Shown piece by piece: positions 15,313 through 24,247 of a DNA stretch of 48,282 bases. Origin of the DNA: Thermomonas sp. (lineage in GTDB: Bacteria > Pseudomonadota > Gammaproteobacteria > Xanthomonadales > Xanthomonadaceae); assembly GCA_020692565.1 (NCBI GenBank), contig JAIMKJ010000010.1, positions 1 to 48,282 of the forward strand. Direction: 5' to 3'. The translations under genes and the position numbers were made by a program. Below the pieces are notes generated by a model. It was not told where the DNA came from. It ran no database searches and was given only the letters and a program-made list of their open reading frames with translations. Numbering within the stretch: the first letter of the stretch is position 1; every line of letters begins with the position of its first letter.

Positions 15313-16689
15313 TCAGCGTCTGCCCGAGGCCGCGTTGGAATTGGTCACCACGCCGTTGGTGGTGTTCTTGATCCAGTAATAGTAGGTCACCCCCGGATTG
15401 GCACCGGTGTCACTGAAGCTCCGGATATTCGCGCCGACGGATGCGATACGTACGCGCCCGCTCGGGTCGGAGTCGGTATCGCGATAGATCTCCTGCGCGG
15501 ATGTGGTCAGGTTCGCGACGCTCCAGACCAGGCCGATGTCGCTGGCGGTGGTTCGGGCGCTGAGATCGATGGACGCGCTGCCGCCGCTGGTGCCGCACTG
15601 TGGTGCGCTGGTGGCGAGGTGGGTGGCGGCGCCCGCGGTGGCGAAGACCAGACACTTCACCTGCGTCGCCGGTGCGATCGCCAGGCTGTAGGGCAGGGCT
15701 TCGGGGAAGCTGCGCGTGGTCTGCCAGTTGGTGGCGTTGACCGTGCCGCTGTTGCCGGAGCTCCAGGTGATGCCCGGGCCGACGTAGTTGTTGCGCAGGT
15801 CCCAGTAGCCGATCTGCGAACTGTCGCGCGAGGTCACCGGGTTGGCGACATTCTCGAAGTAGTTGGCTTCGATCAGCGACACGCCGCCCATGCGCACATT
15901 GATGCCCGAGGTCGAGACCCTGCCGAAGTAGTTGTTCGCCATGTGGCTCAGGCCGAAGCGCTGCAGCGGCAGCCGCGACTGCACGTTCTCGAAGCGGTTG
16001 CGGTAGTAGGTGGTGCGCGCGGCGTTGTGTTCGGTCGAACTGTCGCTGTGGCCGTTCAAGCCCACTTTCTGATAGTTGTAGACGTGGTTGTAGGACACGG
16101 TGATGCGGTTGGCGCCGCGCTTGATGTCGATGCCGCCGTCGAAGCTGGCGTCGCCTGCGCCGGAGCACTGCGTGAGCGATGCGAAGATCGTGTTGTGATC
16201 GATCCAGATCCGCGAGGGGATGCGGCCGGTGCCGCGGCCTTCGACCGTGATCGTATCGGCGCCTTCGCCGCCCGGCAGCAGGCCGATGGTCATGTTGCGG
16301 ACGACGATGTTCTGCGAATTGCCGACGATGAAGATGCCGAAGTTGGCGGTCGAGCCGCTGGCGCCCAGGATGGTGATGTCGCTCTTGTCCTTGATCTCGA
16401 CGACGTTCGGCGATTTCTTCCACTGCGCGCAGACGTCGGTGATGCTGGCGAAGTCGAAGCGCCCGGTGTAGTTCAGCACCAGACCGCCGGTGCCGCTGTA
16501 GGCGCCGATGGCGCTGCGCATCTGCTCGGGCGTGCTGACGTTGATCGGCGTACGGTTGCCGCCGCCGGTGGCGCCTGCGGCGTAGCCCATCGCCTGGGCA
16601 TGCACGTTGGCGCTGAGCGCCAGCGTGAGGAGGATCGAACCGGCGGCGAGCGGTAACGCCCTCGCCAGACGTGTGCGGCTGATGTTCAT
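15313..16689 (-). CDS. Secreted pectate lyase, polysaccharide lyase family 1
   Basis: The 458-residue protein has a Sec signal peptide (cleavage probably after ANVHAQA, about residue 33). Its central beta-helix shows PL1 marks: RIWIDHNTIFAS (the vWiDH motif), DGGIDIKRGANRITVSYNH, then KVGLNGHSDSS and the RNRFENVQSRLPLQRFG region with the catalytic arginine. It would cleave polygalacturonate by beta-elimination outside the cell, with calcium. A C-terminal extension of about 100 residues, ending in a YYYWIKNTTNGVVT segment, resembles a fibronectin-III-like or carbohydrate-binding add-on. It suggests growth on or near plant material. A LacI-type palindrome and a TTGACA element lie about 110 bases upstream. 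Confidence 0.93.
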   Translation of the reverse strand: MNISRTRLARALPLAAGSILLTLALSANVHAQAMGYAAGATGGGNRTPINVSTPEQMRSAIGAYSGTGGLVLNYTGRFDFASITDVCAQWKKSPNVVEIKDKSDITILGASGSTANFGIFIVGNSQNIVVRNMTIGLLPGGEGADTITVEGRGTGRIPSRIWIDHNTIFASLTQCSGAGDASFDGGIDIKRGANRITVSYNHVYNYQKVGLNGHSDSSTEHNAARTTYYRNRFENVQSRLPLQRFGLSHMANNYFGRVSTSGINVRMGGVSLIEANYFENVANPVTSRDSSQIGYWDLRNNYVGPGITWSSGNSGTVNATNWQTTRSFPEALPYSLAIAPATQVKCLVFATAGAATHLATSAPQCGTSGGSASIDLSARTTASDIGLVWSVANLTTSAQEIYRDTDSDPSGRVRIASVGANIRSFSDTGANPGVTYYYWIKNTTNGVVTNSNAASGRR

Positions 16690-16799
16690 GAAGACTCCCT
16701 TCGATGGTGGTGGTGGGTCCCTGCTCCGCTGCCGCGCATGGCGTGAATGGATGTCCCATCGGCGTGTCGCGTGCGGCGGAAGCTATTCGGCGCCATGAA

Positions 16800-16815
16800 T
16801 GTTACCGGTGTCAAT
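16800..16815 (-). promoter_or_regulatory. LacI-type operator overlapping a -35 element, upstream of pectate lyase
   Basis: The palindrome TGTTACCGGTGTCA (TGnnACCGGTnnCA, 16800-16813) has the central CG and spacing usual for LacI-family operators. On the minus strand it overlaps a TTGACA hexamer (16815-16810), about 110 bases before the pectate lyase start. Repression relieved by a pectin breakdown product is a reasonable guess. Confidence 0.45.
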
Positions 16816-16979
16816 TTGCGGTGCAGCAAAGGTCGTGTCTTGGGGACAGGCAGCACGGGCATCCGCTGGCAGAGCGAAGTGGCGGTTTGATCGTATTGAA
16901 ATCAGAGGCTTGCATCGGTATCCCGCATTGCGTGCTGGCGGGTCGGCATCTTCGGACAGGGATGCCCGCCCCGAAACGG

Positions 16980-17005
16980 CGAAGGGCGCCTTTCGGCGCC
17001 CTTCG
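16980..17005 (-). terminator. Intrinsic terminator after metK
   Basis: An 11-base-pair stem CGAAGGGCGCC / GGCGCCCTTCG with a 4-base loop lies 28 bases beyond the metK stop. The T tract on the minus strand is short (CCGTTTC). Confidence 0.65.
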
Positions 17006-17033
17006 GTCGGAACGGGTTGCGAACTGCGGAGGC

Positions 17034-18269
17034 TTACTTCAGCCCGGCCGCCTTGCGCAGGTCGTCGGCCTTGTCGGTCTTTTCCCAGGAGAACGCGGTC
17101 GCGGTCTGGGTCTTGCCGGCGCCGTCGACGTAGGTCACGTCCTTCGGCTTGCGGCCGAAGTGGCCGTAGGCGGCGGTGTCCTGGTAGATCGGGTGGATCA
17201 GGTCGAGCATCTTGACGATGCCGTACGGGCGCAGGTCGAAGTGCTTGCGGATCAGCTTCTCGATCTTGTCGTCGGAGATCTTGCCGGTGCCGAAGGTGGT
17301 GACCGAGATGGAGGTCGGCTCGGCCACGCCGATGGCGTAGCTGACCTGCACTTCGCAGCGGTCGGCCAGGCCGGCGGCGACGATGTTCTTGGCGACGTAG
17401 CGCGCGGCGTAGGCGGCCGAACGGTCGACCTTCGACGGATCCTTGCCCGAGAACGCGCCGCCGCCGTGACGGGCCATGCCGCCGTAGGTGTCGACGATGA
17501 TCTTGCGGCCGGTCAGGCCGCAGTCGCCGACCGGGCCGCCGATCACGAAGATGCCGGTCGGGTTGATGTGCACCTTGTTCTTCGGCAGCGTTTCCAGCCA
17601 CTTCTTCGGCAGCACCGGCTTGAGGATGTGCTCGTACACGGCTTCGACCAGATCTTTCTGCTTGATGCCCGGGTCGTGCTGGGTCGACAGCACCACGGCG
17701 TCGAGGCCGACGACCTGGTGCGCGCTGTCGTAGCGCAGGGTGACCTGCGACTTGGCGTCGGGGCGCAGCCACGGCAGCTTGCTGTTCTTGGCCTTGCGGA
17801 TCTTGGCCTGCTGCTCGACCAGACGGTGCGAGTAGTAGATCGGCGCCGGCATGAATTCCGGGGCTTCGTTGCAGGCGTAGCCGAACATCAGGCCCTGGTC
17901 GCCCGCGCCCTGTTCTTCCGGCTTCTTGGCTTTCTTGCTGGTGCCGTCGACGCCCGCGGCGATGTCCGGCGACTGCTTGCCCAGCATGTTGATGATGGCG
18001 CAGGTGTGGCCGTCGAAGCCGACGTCGGAATTGTTGTAGCCGATGTCGTTGATGACCTTGCGGGCCAGCGACTCGATGTCCACCCAGGCGTTGGTGGTGA
18101 CTTCGCCCGCGACGATGGCCGCGCCGGTCTTCACCAGGGTTTCGCAGGCGACGCGCGCGCGCTTGTCCTGGGTCAGGATGGCGTCGAGCACGGCGTCGGA
18201 AATCTGATCCGCCATCTTGTCCGGATGGCCTTCGGACACCGATTCGGAGGTGAAGAGGTAGCTGGACAT
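17034..18269 (-). CDS. metK: S-adenosylmethionine synthetase
   Basis: MetK makes S-adenosylmethionine from methionine and ATP in the cytosol. The 411-residue sequence is near the family's usual length. Visible motifs are [20 protein letters not shown] at the N-terminus with the catalytic GHPDK histidine, [13 protein letters not shown], and the glycine-rich loop [20 protein letters not shown] containing [10 protein letters not shown] lysine-rich stretch near residue 110-117 (SKKAKKPE) precedes GAGDQG, as in related gammaproteobacterial proteins. The gene stands alone, with a terminator behind it and a leader of about 80 bases containing two small hairpins (minus strand, about 18280-18330). I could not match that leader to a known SAM riboswitch class. 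Confidence 0.98.
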   Translation of the reverse strand: MSSYLFTSESVSEGHPDKMADQISDAVLDAILTQDKRARVACETLVKTGAAIVAGEVTTNAWVDIESLARKVINDIGYNNSDVGFDGHTCAIINMLGKQSPDIAAGVDGTSKKAKKPEEQGAGDQGLMFGYACNEAPEFMPAPIYYSHRLVEQQAKIRKAKNSKLPWLRPDAKSQVTLRYDSAHQVVGLDAVVLSTQHDPGIKQKDLVEAVYEHILKPVLPKKWLETLPKNKVHINPTGIFVIGGPVGDCGLTGRKIIVDTYGGMARHGGGAFSGKDPSKVDRSAAYAARYVAKNIVAAGLADRCEVQVSYAIGVAEPTSISVTTFGTGKISDDKIEKLIRKHFDLRPYGIVKMLDLIHPIYQDTAAYGHFGRKPKDVTYVDGAGKTQTATAFSWEKTDKADDLRKAAGLK

Positions 18270-18488
18270 CGAATGGTCTTCCTTTATTGGATCCCGCTGC
18301 GGGGATGGTTATATCCCTTGATCGGGATGAAAAGATGGGTGCGCATCATACACCCCCGGCTTGACGCCTGCATGACCGCTTGGCGGGGCCGGCCAGCATG
18401 GCCCCGGCAGTGTCACGCAAGCGCCCCGGGAATGCCATGCGGCTGTCGCGCCCGGCGGGCAGGCTGGCGGCCAACTCAGGCCGACCCG

Positions 18489-20267
18489 ATGGCAACGCCC
18501 ATGCCCACGCTCAAGCAGCATCCGCTGGAGCAGCATCCGCTGGAGCAGCAGCTCGAAAGACGCTACCCGCAATGGTTCTCAGGCCGGCGCGCAAACCTGA
18601 CCCGGCCGCTGCTGCGCACGCTGGGCCGCTGGTCGCGCTTCGACGAGATCGGTGAATTCCTGGAACGCAACGGCGATCGGCGGGACTTCGAATTCATCAG
18701 CGCCGCGCTGGGATTCCTGCAGGCGGATTACCGGGTCGATGCCCAGGCGCTGGCGTCGATCCCGGCTTCCGGGCGGCTGCTGATCGTGGCCAACCACCCG
18801 TCGGGCGCGCTGGATGCGCTGGCCCTGCTGGACGCGGTGGGCCGGGTGCGCCGCGACGTGAGGATCGTCGCCAACGACGTGCTGTCCCTGCTCGAGCCGC
18901 TGTCCGGCCTGCTGCTGCCGGTGCGGGTGTTCGGCGGCGGCGCCGGCGCCGAGAGCCTGCGCGCGATCGATCAGGCGCTGGCCGCCGAGCAGTGCGTGAT
19001 CGTGTTCCCGGCCGGGGAAGTCTCGCGGCTCGGCCTGCGCGGCGTGCGCGACAGCCGCTGGCGGCAGGGCTTCGTGCGCTTCGCGCGCAACTCCGGCGCG
19101 CCGGTGCAGCCGGTGCGGATCGTCGCCCGCAATTCGGCGCTGTTCTACGGCGCCTCGGTGCTCTACAAGCCGGCGGCGACCGCGCTGCTGGCGCGCGAGA
19201 TGTTCTCGCGGCCGGGGCGACGGCTGGAGCTGCGGATCGGTCCGATGCTGCAGCTCGATCCGGAGCGCGAGAACGCGCAACTGCTGCAGGAGGTGCGGCG
19301 CGCGCTGTACGCGCTGGGTCGTCGTCGCGACGTGCCGTCCGGTCCCGAGCCGCTGCCGGCGCCGATCGCCCCCGCGCGGCTGGCGGAAGCGGTCGCGGCC
19401 ACCGAACTGCTGGGCAGCACCGGCGACGGCAAGGAAATCCGCCTCGCCCGGCTGGCGCACGGCGCGGAACTCCGACGCGATCCGCTGATGCGCGAACTCG
19501 GCCGCCTGCGCGAGCTGACCTTCCGCGAAGTGGGCGAAGGGACCGGCCGCGCGCGCGACCTCGATGCCTGGGACGCGCACTACGACCACATCCTGGTGTG
19601 GGACGCGCAGGCGACGAAGATCGCCGGCGCGTATCGCGTCGCCCGCGGCGCGCGGGTGCTCGCATGCCAGGGGCTGTCCGGACTCTACACCGCATCGCTG
19701 TTCCGCTACGCCGACGAGGCGTTGCCGCGGATCGCCGAGGGCATGGAACTGGGGCGCAGCTTCGTGGTGCCGGACTACTGGGGCAGCCGCAGCCTGGATT
19801 ACCTGTGGCAGGGCATCGGCGCGTATCTGCGCCGCTATCCGCAGGTGCGCTATCTGTTCGGCGCGGTGTCGATCAGCGCCGCGCTGCCGCTGCCCGCGCG
19901 CGAGCAACTGGTCGCGTACTACTCGCATTTCTATGGTGCGGGCGCAGGCTCTCCGAGCGGCGACAATGCCGTCGCCGCATCGCTGCGCCCGTTCCGTTAT
20001 TTCGCCGCGCCGCCGAGCTTCGGCGACATGGACGCGGACACCGCGTACGGCGTGCTCAAGGGCAATCTTTCCGCGCACGGCGCAACGGTGCCGGTGCTCT
20101 ACAAGCAGTACACCGAGCTGTGCGAACCCGGCGGCGCGCGCTTTCTCGCGTTCGGCGTGGATCCCGCCTTCAGCGACAGTATCGATGGTCTGATCGAAGT
20201 CGATCTGCAGCGGGTGCTGCCGAAGAAGCGCCAGCGCTATCTGCAGCCCCGCGAGGCGATGGCGTGA
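18489..20267 (+). CDS. Bifunctional PlsC-type / OlsB-type acyltransferase (OlsF-like fusion)
   Basis: The 592-residue protein joins two acyltransferase folds. Residues about 85-260 are PlsC-like: IVANHPSGALDALALLD carries the HxxxxD catalytic pair, and VIVFPAGEVSRLGLRG the acceptor-site motif. Residues about 330-590 are GNAT-like of the OlsB/hemolysin type, with LRELTFREVGEGTGR, DHILVWDAQATKIAGAYRVA and ELGRSFVVPDYWGSRSLDYL. The same order occurs in OlsF, which makes ornithine lipids with the C-terminal half adding the first acyl chain and the N-terminal half the second. The acceptor here could be ornithine or another amine. The ATG at 18489 begins a tail with a 15-base tandem duplication (QHPLE twice). 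Its stop overlaps the next gene's GTG. Much longer frames through this region are read-through shadows. Confidence 0.85.
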   Translation: MATPMPTLKQHPLEQHPLEQQLERRYPQWFSGRRANLTRPLLRTLGRWSRFDEIGEFLERNGDRRDFEFISAALGFLQADYRVDAQALASIPASGRLLIVANHPSGALDALALLDAVGRVRRDVRIVANDVLSLLEPLSGLLLPVRVFGGGAGAESLRAIDQALAAEQCVIVFPAGEVSRLGLRGVRDSRWRQGFVRFARNSGAPVQPVRIVARNSALFYGASVLYKPAATALLAREMFSRPGRRLELRIGPMLQLDPERENAQLLQEVRRALYALGRRRDVPSGPEPLPAPIAPARLAEAVAATELLGSTGDGKEIRLARLAHGAELRRDPLMRELGRLRELTFREVGEGTGRARDLDAWDAHYDHILVWDAQATKIAGAYRVARGARVLACQGLSGLYTASLFRYADEALPRIAEGMELGRSFVVPDYWGSRSLDYLWQGIGAYLRRYPQVRYLFGAVSISAALPLPAREQLVAYYSHFYGAGAGSPSGDNAVAASLRPFRYFAAPPSFGDMDADTAYGVLKGNLSAHGATVPVLYKQYTELCEPGGARFLAFGVDPAFSDSIDGLIEVDLQRVLPKKRQRYLQPREAMA

Positions 20268-21079
20268 CAGCGCCCGCCGGCCGACGGCGCGCGGTGTTCC
20301 TGTCCGATCTGCATCTGGGCGCCACGCACTGCCACGCTGCCGAGCTGGCGGATTTCCTGGCCGGACTGGACTGCGAGCGGCTGTATCTGGTCGGCGACAT
20401 CGTCGACCTGTGGTGGATGGCCGCGCGCCGCGCGCACTGGGGCGCGGATGAAAACCGGGTGATCGAACGGCTGCACGCGCTGCGCCGTGCGGGCACCGAA
20501 ATCGTCTACATCCCGGGCAACCACGATCGCCCGTTCCGGCATCTGTGCGGCTTGGCGATGCCGGCCATGCGCGTCCGGCGCCGGGCGATCCACGTCACCG
20601 CCGATGGTCGCCGCCTGCTGGTGGTGCACGGCGACGATTACGACGCCGTGACCCAGTTCGGCAATCTGCAGGAAAAATTCGGCGACTGGCTGTATTACCG
20701 CATCCTCACCGGCAATCAGTGGTTCAACCGGCTGCGTCGCTACGCAGGACTTCGCTACTGGTCGCTGTCGGAATTCCTCAAACGCCGGAGCGGCGCCGCC
20801 GAGCGCTACATCGCGCGTTTCGTCGATGCGGGTCTGGGCGATGCCCGTCGCCGCGGCCTGGATGGCATCGTCTGCGGGCATATCCACCGCGCCGCGCTGT
20901 TCGAGCGCGACGGCATGCTCTACGCCAACGACGGCGACTGGGTGGAGAGCCTCACTGCCTTCGTCGAAGAACAGGACGGCACCCTGCGGCTGGTGTCGCA
21001 TCGCGGCGAAACGCTGGCCGAATTGCCGCCGCGGACACCGCAGGCATGGCCGGCCGCGGAGCATCGGCAGGCCGCCTGA
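20264..21079 (+). CDS. Metallophosphatase related to UDP-2,3-diacylglucosamine diphosphatase (LpxH-like)
   Basis: The 271-residue protein is a calcineurin-type phosphoesterase close to LpxH-like enzymes. Metal ligands are visible in FLSDLHLG (DxH), LVGDIVDLW (GD), YIPGNHDR (GNHD), VVHGDDYD (HGD) and CGHIHRA (GHxH). Its GTG start overlaps the preceding acyltransferase stop (GTGA), so the two are translationally coupled. The coupling suggests both act on membrane lipids; the true substrate may not be the lipid A precursor, because LpxH paralogues with other roles are common. No membrane segment is obvious. Confidence 0.88.
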   Translation: MTAPAGRRRAVFLSDLHLGATHCHAAELADFLAGLDCERLYLVGDIVDLWWMAARRAHWGADENRVIERLHALRRAGTEIVYIPGNHDRPFRHLCGLAMPAMRVRRRAIHVTADGRRLLVVHGDDYDAVTQFGNLQEKFGDWLYYRILTGNQWFNRLRRYAGLRYWSLSEFLKRRSGAAERYIARFVDAGLGDARRRGLDGIVCGHIHRAALFERDGMLYANDGDWVESLTAFVEEQDGTLRLVSHRGETLAELPPRTPQAWPAAEHRQAA

Positions 21080-21185
21080 GCCACGGCCGCGGTCGCGCTG
21101 CGGCCGTGCTACGGCGATACGGCGGCCAAGCGTGCTACAACGCCGGACGGCGCGGCGTCGCCGCGCATCTTCGAGGAGCGCAAGG

Positions 21186-21893
21186 ATGAGTGCACCGATC
21201 ACCGTCGGTTTCCCGCTGTACCCCGGCTGCACCCTGCTGGATTTCGCGGGCGCGACCCAGATCTTCGCCTACACCCCGGGCTTCCGGGTCGTCTGGATCG
21301 CCGCCACGCTCGATCCCGTGCCCACCACGGAGAGCGTCTCGGTGATGCCCAACGCCACGTTCGACAACCATCCGCCGCTGTCGATCGTGTTCGTACCCGG
21401 CGGCGGCAGCGACGGCGTCGGCGCGGCGATGCTCGATCCGACCATCCAGGCCTGGCTGAAGCGGGTCGCCGACGATGCCGAGTGGGTCGGCTCGGTCTGC
21501 ACCGGCGCCTTCATCCTGGCTGCCGCCGGACTGCTCGACGGCTGCCAGGCGACCACCTACTGGAGCGCGCGGCCGGTACTGGCGCTGTTTCCCGACGTGA
21601 GCCTGGTGCCCGGCTACCCGCGCTGGCATCTGGACGAAGACAGGAAGCGTTTCAGCGGCGGCGGCATTTCCTCCTCGATCGATCTGGCGCTGAAGCTGGT
21701 GGACAACATCGCCGGGCCACAGGCCGCGCAGACCAGCCAGTTGTTCGTGCAGTACGCGCCGTCGCCGCCGGTGAATGCCGGCGATCCCACCGAGGCCTCG
21801 CCGGAACTGGTGATCAGCGTGACCCAGTCGCAGGCGTCGTTCACCGCCGGCCTGATCGCGGCGACGAACAAAGTGTTGGGGCAGGGTGGCTGA
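21186..21893 (+). CDS. DJ-1/PfpI family protein, isocyanide hydratase-like
   Basis: The 235-residue protein belongs to the DJ-1/PfpI superfamily. The nucleophile elbow is SVCTGAFILAAAGLLDG with Cys105. YPGCTLLDFAGATQIF near residue 20 carries the acidic partner as Asp rather than the Glu of DJ-1, as in isocyanide (isonitrile) hydratases, which turn isocyanides into N-substituted formamides. TTYWSARPVL and the following segment also fit that subgroup. The ATG is preceded by AAGGA. It is a single gene between the phosphatase and a membrane protein. The reaction is inferred from subgroup features only. Confidence 0.85.
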   Translation: MSAPITVGFPLYPGCTLLDFAGATQIFAYTPGFRVVWIAATLDPVPTTESVSVMPNATFDNHPPLSIVFVPGGGSDGVGAAMLDPTIQAWLKRVADDAEWVGSVCTGAFILAAAGLLDGCQATTYWSARPVLALFPDVSLVPGYPRWHLDEDRKRFSGGGISSSIDLALKLVDNIAGPQAAQTSQLFVQYAPSPPVNAGDPTEASPELVISVTQSQASFTAGLIAATNKVLGQGG

Positions 21894-21965
21894 GCGGCCG
21901 AGCACCTGAGCGGAACTTCATGCGTTCCGGTTTGCCGGCGGTGGCCGGCCGGTTAGCATCGCGCG

Positions 21966-22988
21966 ATGGATTCCCTCAGTCAGATCGTTCTCGGCGGCGC
22001 GCTCGCCGCCGCCATCGCCCCCGCCGGTCACCGTCGCGCCGCACTGCTGGCCGGTGCGGCGCTGGGCACCTTGCCGGATCTCGACGGCATCCCGCTGGCG
22101 CTGCTGTTCGACGATCCGGTGATGCGGATGACCTGGCACCGCAGCCTCAGTCATTCGCTGTTCGTGCTGCCGTTCGTCGCGACCTTGATCTGGTGGCTCT
22201 ATAAACGCCGCGGCGGGCGGGTGGCCGAATCGCCGGTGCGCTGGTTCTTCGCGATGCAGGCCGCGCTGATCACCCATCCGCTGCTGGATGCCTTCACTGT
22301 CTACGGCACCCAGCTGTGGTGGCCGCTGAAGACGCCGCCGACGATGTGGTCGAGCCTGTTCATCATCGATCCGCTGTACACGCTGTGGCTGCTGATCGCT
22401 TGTGTCGTCGCCTGGCGTGCGCGCGAACGCGCGATCGCACAGCGGGCGCTGGTCGCCGGGCTGGTGCTGAGTACCGCCTATGTCGGCTGGTCGCTGCTGG
22501 CGAAGGCGCGCGTCGATCGCGCCGCCGACGAGGCGCTGGCCGCGATCGGGCTGCAGGACGCGCCGCGCTTCAGCGTGCCGATGCCGTTCAACACGCTGCT
22601 GTGGCGGGTGGTGGCGATGACGCCGGAAGGCTATGTCGAAGGCGAGCGTTCGCTGGTCGCGGATCGCGGGGCGATGCGCTTCGTCGCCCGGCCGTCGGAC
22701 GTGGCCGCGCTGCGCGAGGTCGCGGACTACGACGCTGTCGCCCGGCTGCGCTGGTTCAATCATGGGTTCATGAAAGCGCAGCAGCGCGACGGGACGCTGG
22801 TGGTTTCCGACCTGCGGATGGGCCTGGAGCCGGACTACATCTTCAACTTCGCCGTCGCCGAGCGGAACAGCCCGGCTTGGCGCGAGATTCCGCCGCGGCA
22901 ACAGCAATGGCCGTGGGATGCCGCGGGGCGGCTGCGCGCGATGTGGGTGCGGATCTGGGAAGAGCCGCAAAGCGACGCGGCGCTGTAA
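21966..22988 (+). CDS. YdjM/YbcI-type metal-dependent hydrolase, inner membrane
   Basis: The 340-residue protein begins MDSLSQIVLGGALAAAI and has the family's conserved polar sites GTLPDLDGIPL, WHRSLSHSLFVLPF and ITHPLLDAFTVYGTQLWWPL set among four or five membrane helices in the first 200 residues. The His/Asp sites are thought to bind metal. The second half, about 140 residues, is a soluble domain. The family (DUF457/PF04307) includes LexA-controlled YdjM of Escherichia coli, with no proven substrate. The start at 21966 opens directly into the first hydrophobic segment. It is followed at once by a small hairpin and repeat sequences. Confidence 0.85.
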   Translation: MDSLSQIVLGGALAAAIAPAGHRRAALLAGAALGTLPDLDGIPLALLFDDPVMRMTWHRSLSHSLFVLPFVATLIWWLYKRRGGRVAESPVRWFFAMQAALITHPLLDAFTVYGTQLWWPLKTPPTMWSSLFIIDPLYTLWLLIACVVAWRARERAIAQRALVAGLVLSTAYVGWSLLAKARVDRAADEALAAIGLQDAPRFSVPMPFNTLLWRVVAMTPEGYVEGERSLVADRGAMRFVARPSDVAALREVADYDAVARLRWFNHGFMKAQQRDGTLVVSDLRMGLEPDYIFNFAVAERNSPAWREIPPRQQQWPWDAAGRLRAMWVRIWEEPQSDAAL

Positions 22989-22989
22989 A

Positions 22990-23115
22990 GCGGACTTCAG
23001 TCCGCCGCATCGCCCCTTCGCATTCCCGCTGCGCGCGAAACTCCGCCTGCGGCATGAAGGGGAGGGTTGGGGTGGCGAGCGGGCTGAAGCCCGCTCTACA
23101 GCCCGCTCTACGGGA
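22990..23115. repeat. REP-like palindromes between convergent genes
   Basis: Two short palindromes lie here: GCGGACT/AGTCCGC (22990-23005) directly after a stop codon, and GAGCGGGCT/AGCCCGCTC (23077-23096), followed by another copy of the GCCCGCTCTAC part. The related arms suggest REP-type repeats of the kind scattered through Xanthomonadaceae genomes. They may also end transcription. Confidence 0.5.
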
Positions 23116-23121
23116 TGACTT

Positions 23122-24120
23122 TCAGGCAGCCGCGGGCAATTCCGGCGCCACGCCCGCGATCAGCGCATCGAAATAATCGCGGGTGAGCCGGCATTGCGTC
23201 TCGGCACTCTCCGCGCGGTTGACGATCGCACGGAACATCGCGTTCTCGGGGCGATCCTTCGCATACCAACCCAGGTGCTTGCGCGCGATGCGCACGCCCT
23301 GGTGTTCGCCGTAGAACGCGTGCAGGTGATCGAGGTGGCCGAGCAGGATGTCGCGGATCTCGCTCAGCGACGGCGGCGGCAGGTGTTCGCCGGTGGCGAG
23401 GTAGTGCGCGATTTCGCGGAAGATCCACGGCCGGCCCTGCGCGGCGCGGCCGATCATCACCGCGTCGCAGCCGGTGGCGTCGAGCACGAAGCGCGCCTTC
23501 TCCGGCGAATCGATGTCGCCGTTCGCGATCACCGGGATGCGCAGCAGGGATTTGATTTCGGCGATGGTCCCGTATTCGGCGCTGCCGGTGTACTGCTGGT
23601 CGCGGGTGCGGCCGTGCACGGTGAGCGCGGCGATGCCGGACTGCTCGGCGATCTTCGCGATGACCGGCGCGTTGCGCTGGCCGGCGGCCCAGCCGGTGCG
23701 GATCTTCAGCGTCACCGGCACGTCGACCGCATTCGCCACCGCGTCCAGGATGCGCGCCACCAGCGCCTCGTCGCGCATCAGCGCCGAGCCTGCCCAGGCG
23801 TTGCAGACCTTCTTCGCCGGACAGCCCATGTTGATGTCGATCAGCTGTGCGCCGTGATCGACGTTGTAGCGCGCGGCATCGGCCAGCAGATGCGGGTCGG
23901 TGCCGGCGATCTGCACGCTGACCGGCGCGGGCTCGCCGTCGTGGTCCATGCGGTGCTGGGATTTGCGGGTGTTCCACAGTCGCGGATCGGAAATCGTCAT
24001 CTCCGACACCGCCAGACCCGCGCCGAGTCGCTTGCACAGCTGACGGAACGGCTTGTCGGTGACCCCGGCCATCGGGGCCAGGATCACGCGCGGTTCGATG
24101 CGGTAGGGACCGATCTGCAT
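23122..24120 (-). CDS. dusB: tRNA-dihydrouridine synthase B
   Basis: DusB reduces specific uridines in tRNA D loops with FMN and NADPH. The 332-residue protein has VILAPMAGVTDKPFR at the N-terminus, the active-site segment INMGCPAKKVCNAWAGSAL, the FMN contacts VTLKIRTGW and LTVHGRTRDQQYTG, PVIANGDI, and VMIGRAAQGRPWIF. The length and layout match DusB of gammaproteobacteria, where a fis gene often follows; none does here before the repeats at 22990-23115. A 91-base palindromic element lies just upstream of the start, so the promoter must be close to or inside it. Confidence 0.96.
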   Translation of the reverse strand: MQIGPYRIEPRVILAPMAGVTDKPFRQLCKRLGAGLAVSEMTISDPRLWNTRKSQHRMDHDGEPAPVSVQIAGTDPHLLADAARYNVDHGAQLIDINMGCPAKKVCNAWAGSALMRDEALVARILDAVANAVDVPVTLKIRTGWAAGQRNAPVIAKIAEQSGIAALTVHGRTRDQQYTGSAEYGTIAEIKSLLRIPVIANGDIDSPEKARFVLDATGCDAVMIGRAAQGRPWIFREIAHYLATGEHLPPPSLSEIRDILLGHLDHLHAFYGEHQGVRIARKHLGWYAKDRPENAMFRAIVNRAESAETQCRLTRDYFDALIAGVAPELPAAA

Positions 24121-24135
24121 CGGCGGATTCTAGCT

Positions 24136-24226
24136 GTCATCCCGAACCCCCGCTTTATCGGGGTGAGGGATCTGCTTCATGTTCGTAAAGATCGAAAGCA
24201 GATCCCTCACATTCGTTCGGGATGAC
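24136..24226. repeat. 91-bp palindromic repeat element
   Basis: Outer arms GTCATCCCGAAC / GTTCGGGATGAC (12 bp) and inner arms GTGAGGGATCTGCTT / AAGCAGATCCCTCAC (15 bp) are perfect. A smaller CCCCG...CGGGG hairpin sits in the left arm. The whole element can fold into one long cruciform or RNA hairpin between dusB and the yegP-like gene. It has the look of a dispersed non-coding repeat. Confidence 0.8.
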
Positions 24227-24247
24227 GGGTGTTGCTGGTCGTGAGGC

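Larger units (their letters stand above)
16690..17033. other. Intergenic region upstream of the pectate lyase gene
   Basis: This 344-base space between the pectate lyase start and the metK end holds the pectate lyase control region near 16800 and the metK terminator near 16980-17005. I see no gene in it. Confidence 0.6.

Noticed and set aside
18280..18330. SAM riboswitch in the metK leader
   Set aside because: Two short hairpins are present, but I found no conserved core of the SAM riboswitch classes.
16704..18488. N-terminal extension of the acyltransferase through metK
   Set aside because: This part of the open frame is antisense to metK, whose product is unmistakable. The true start is at 18489.
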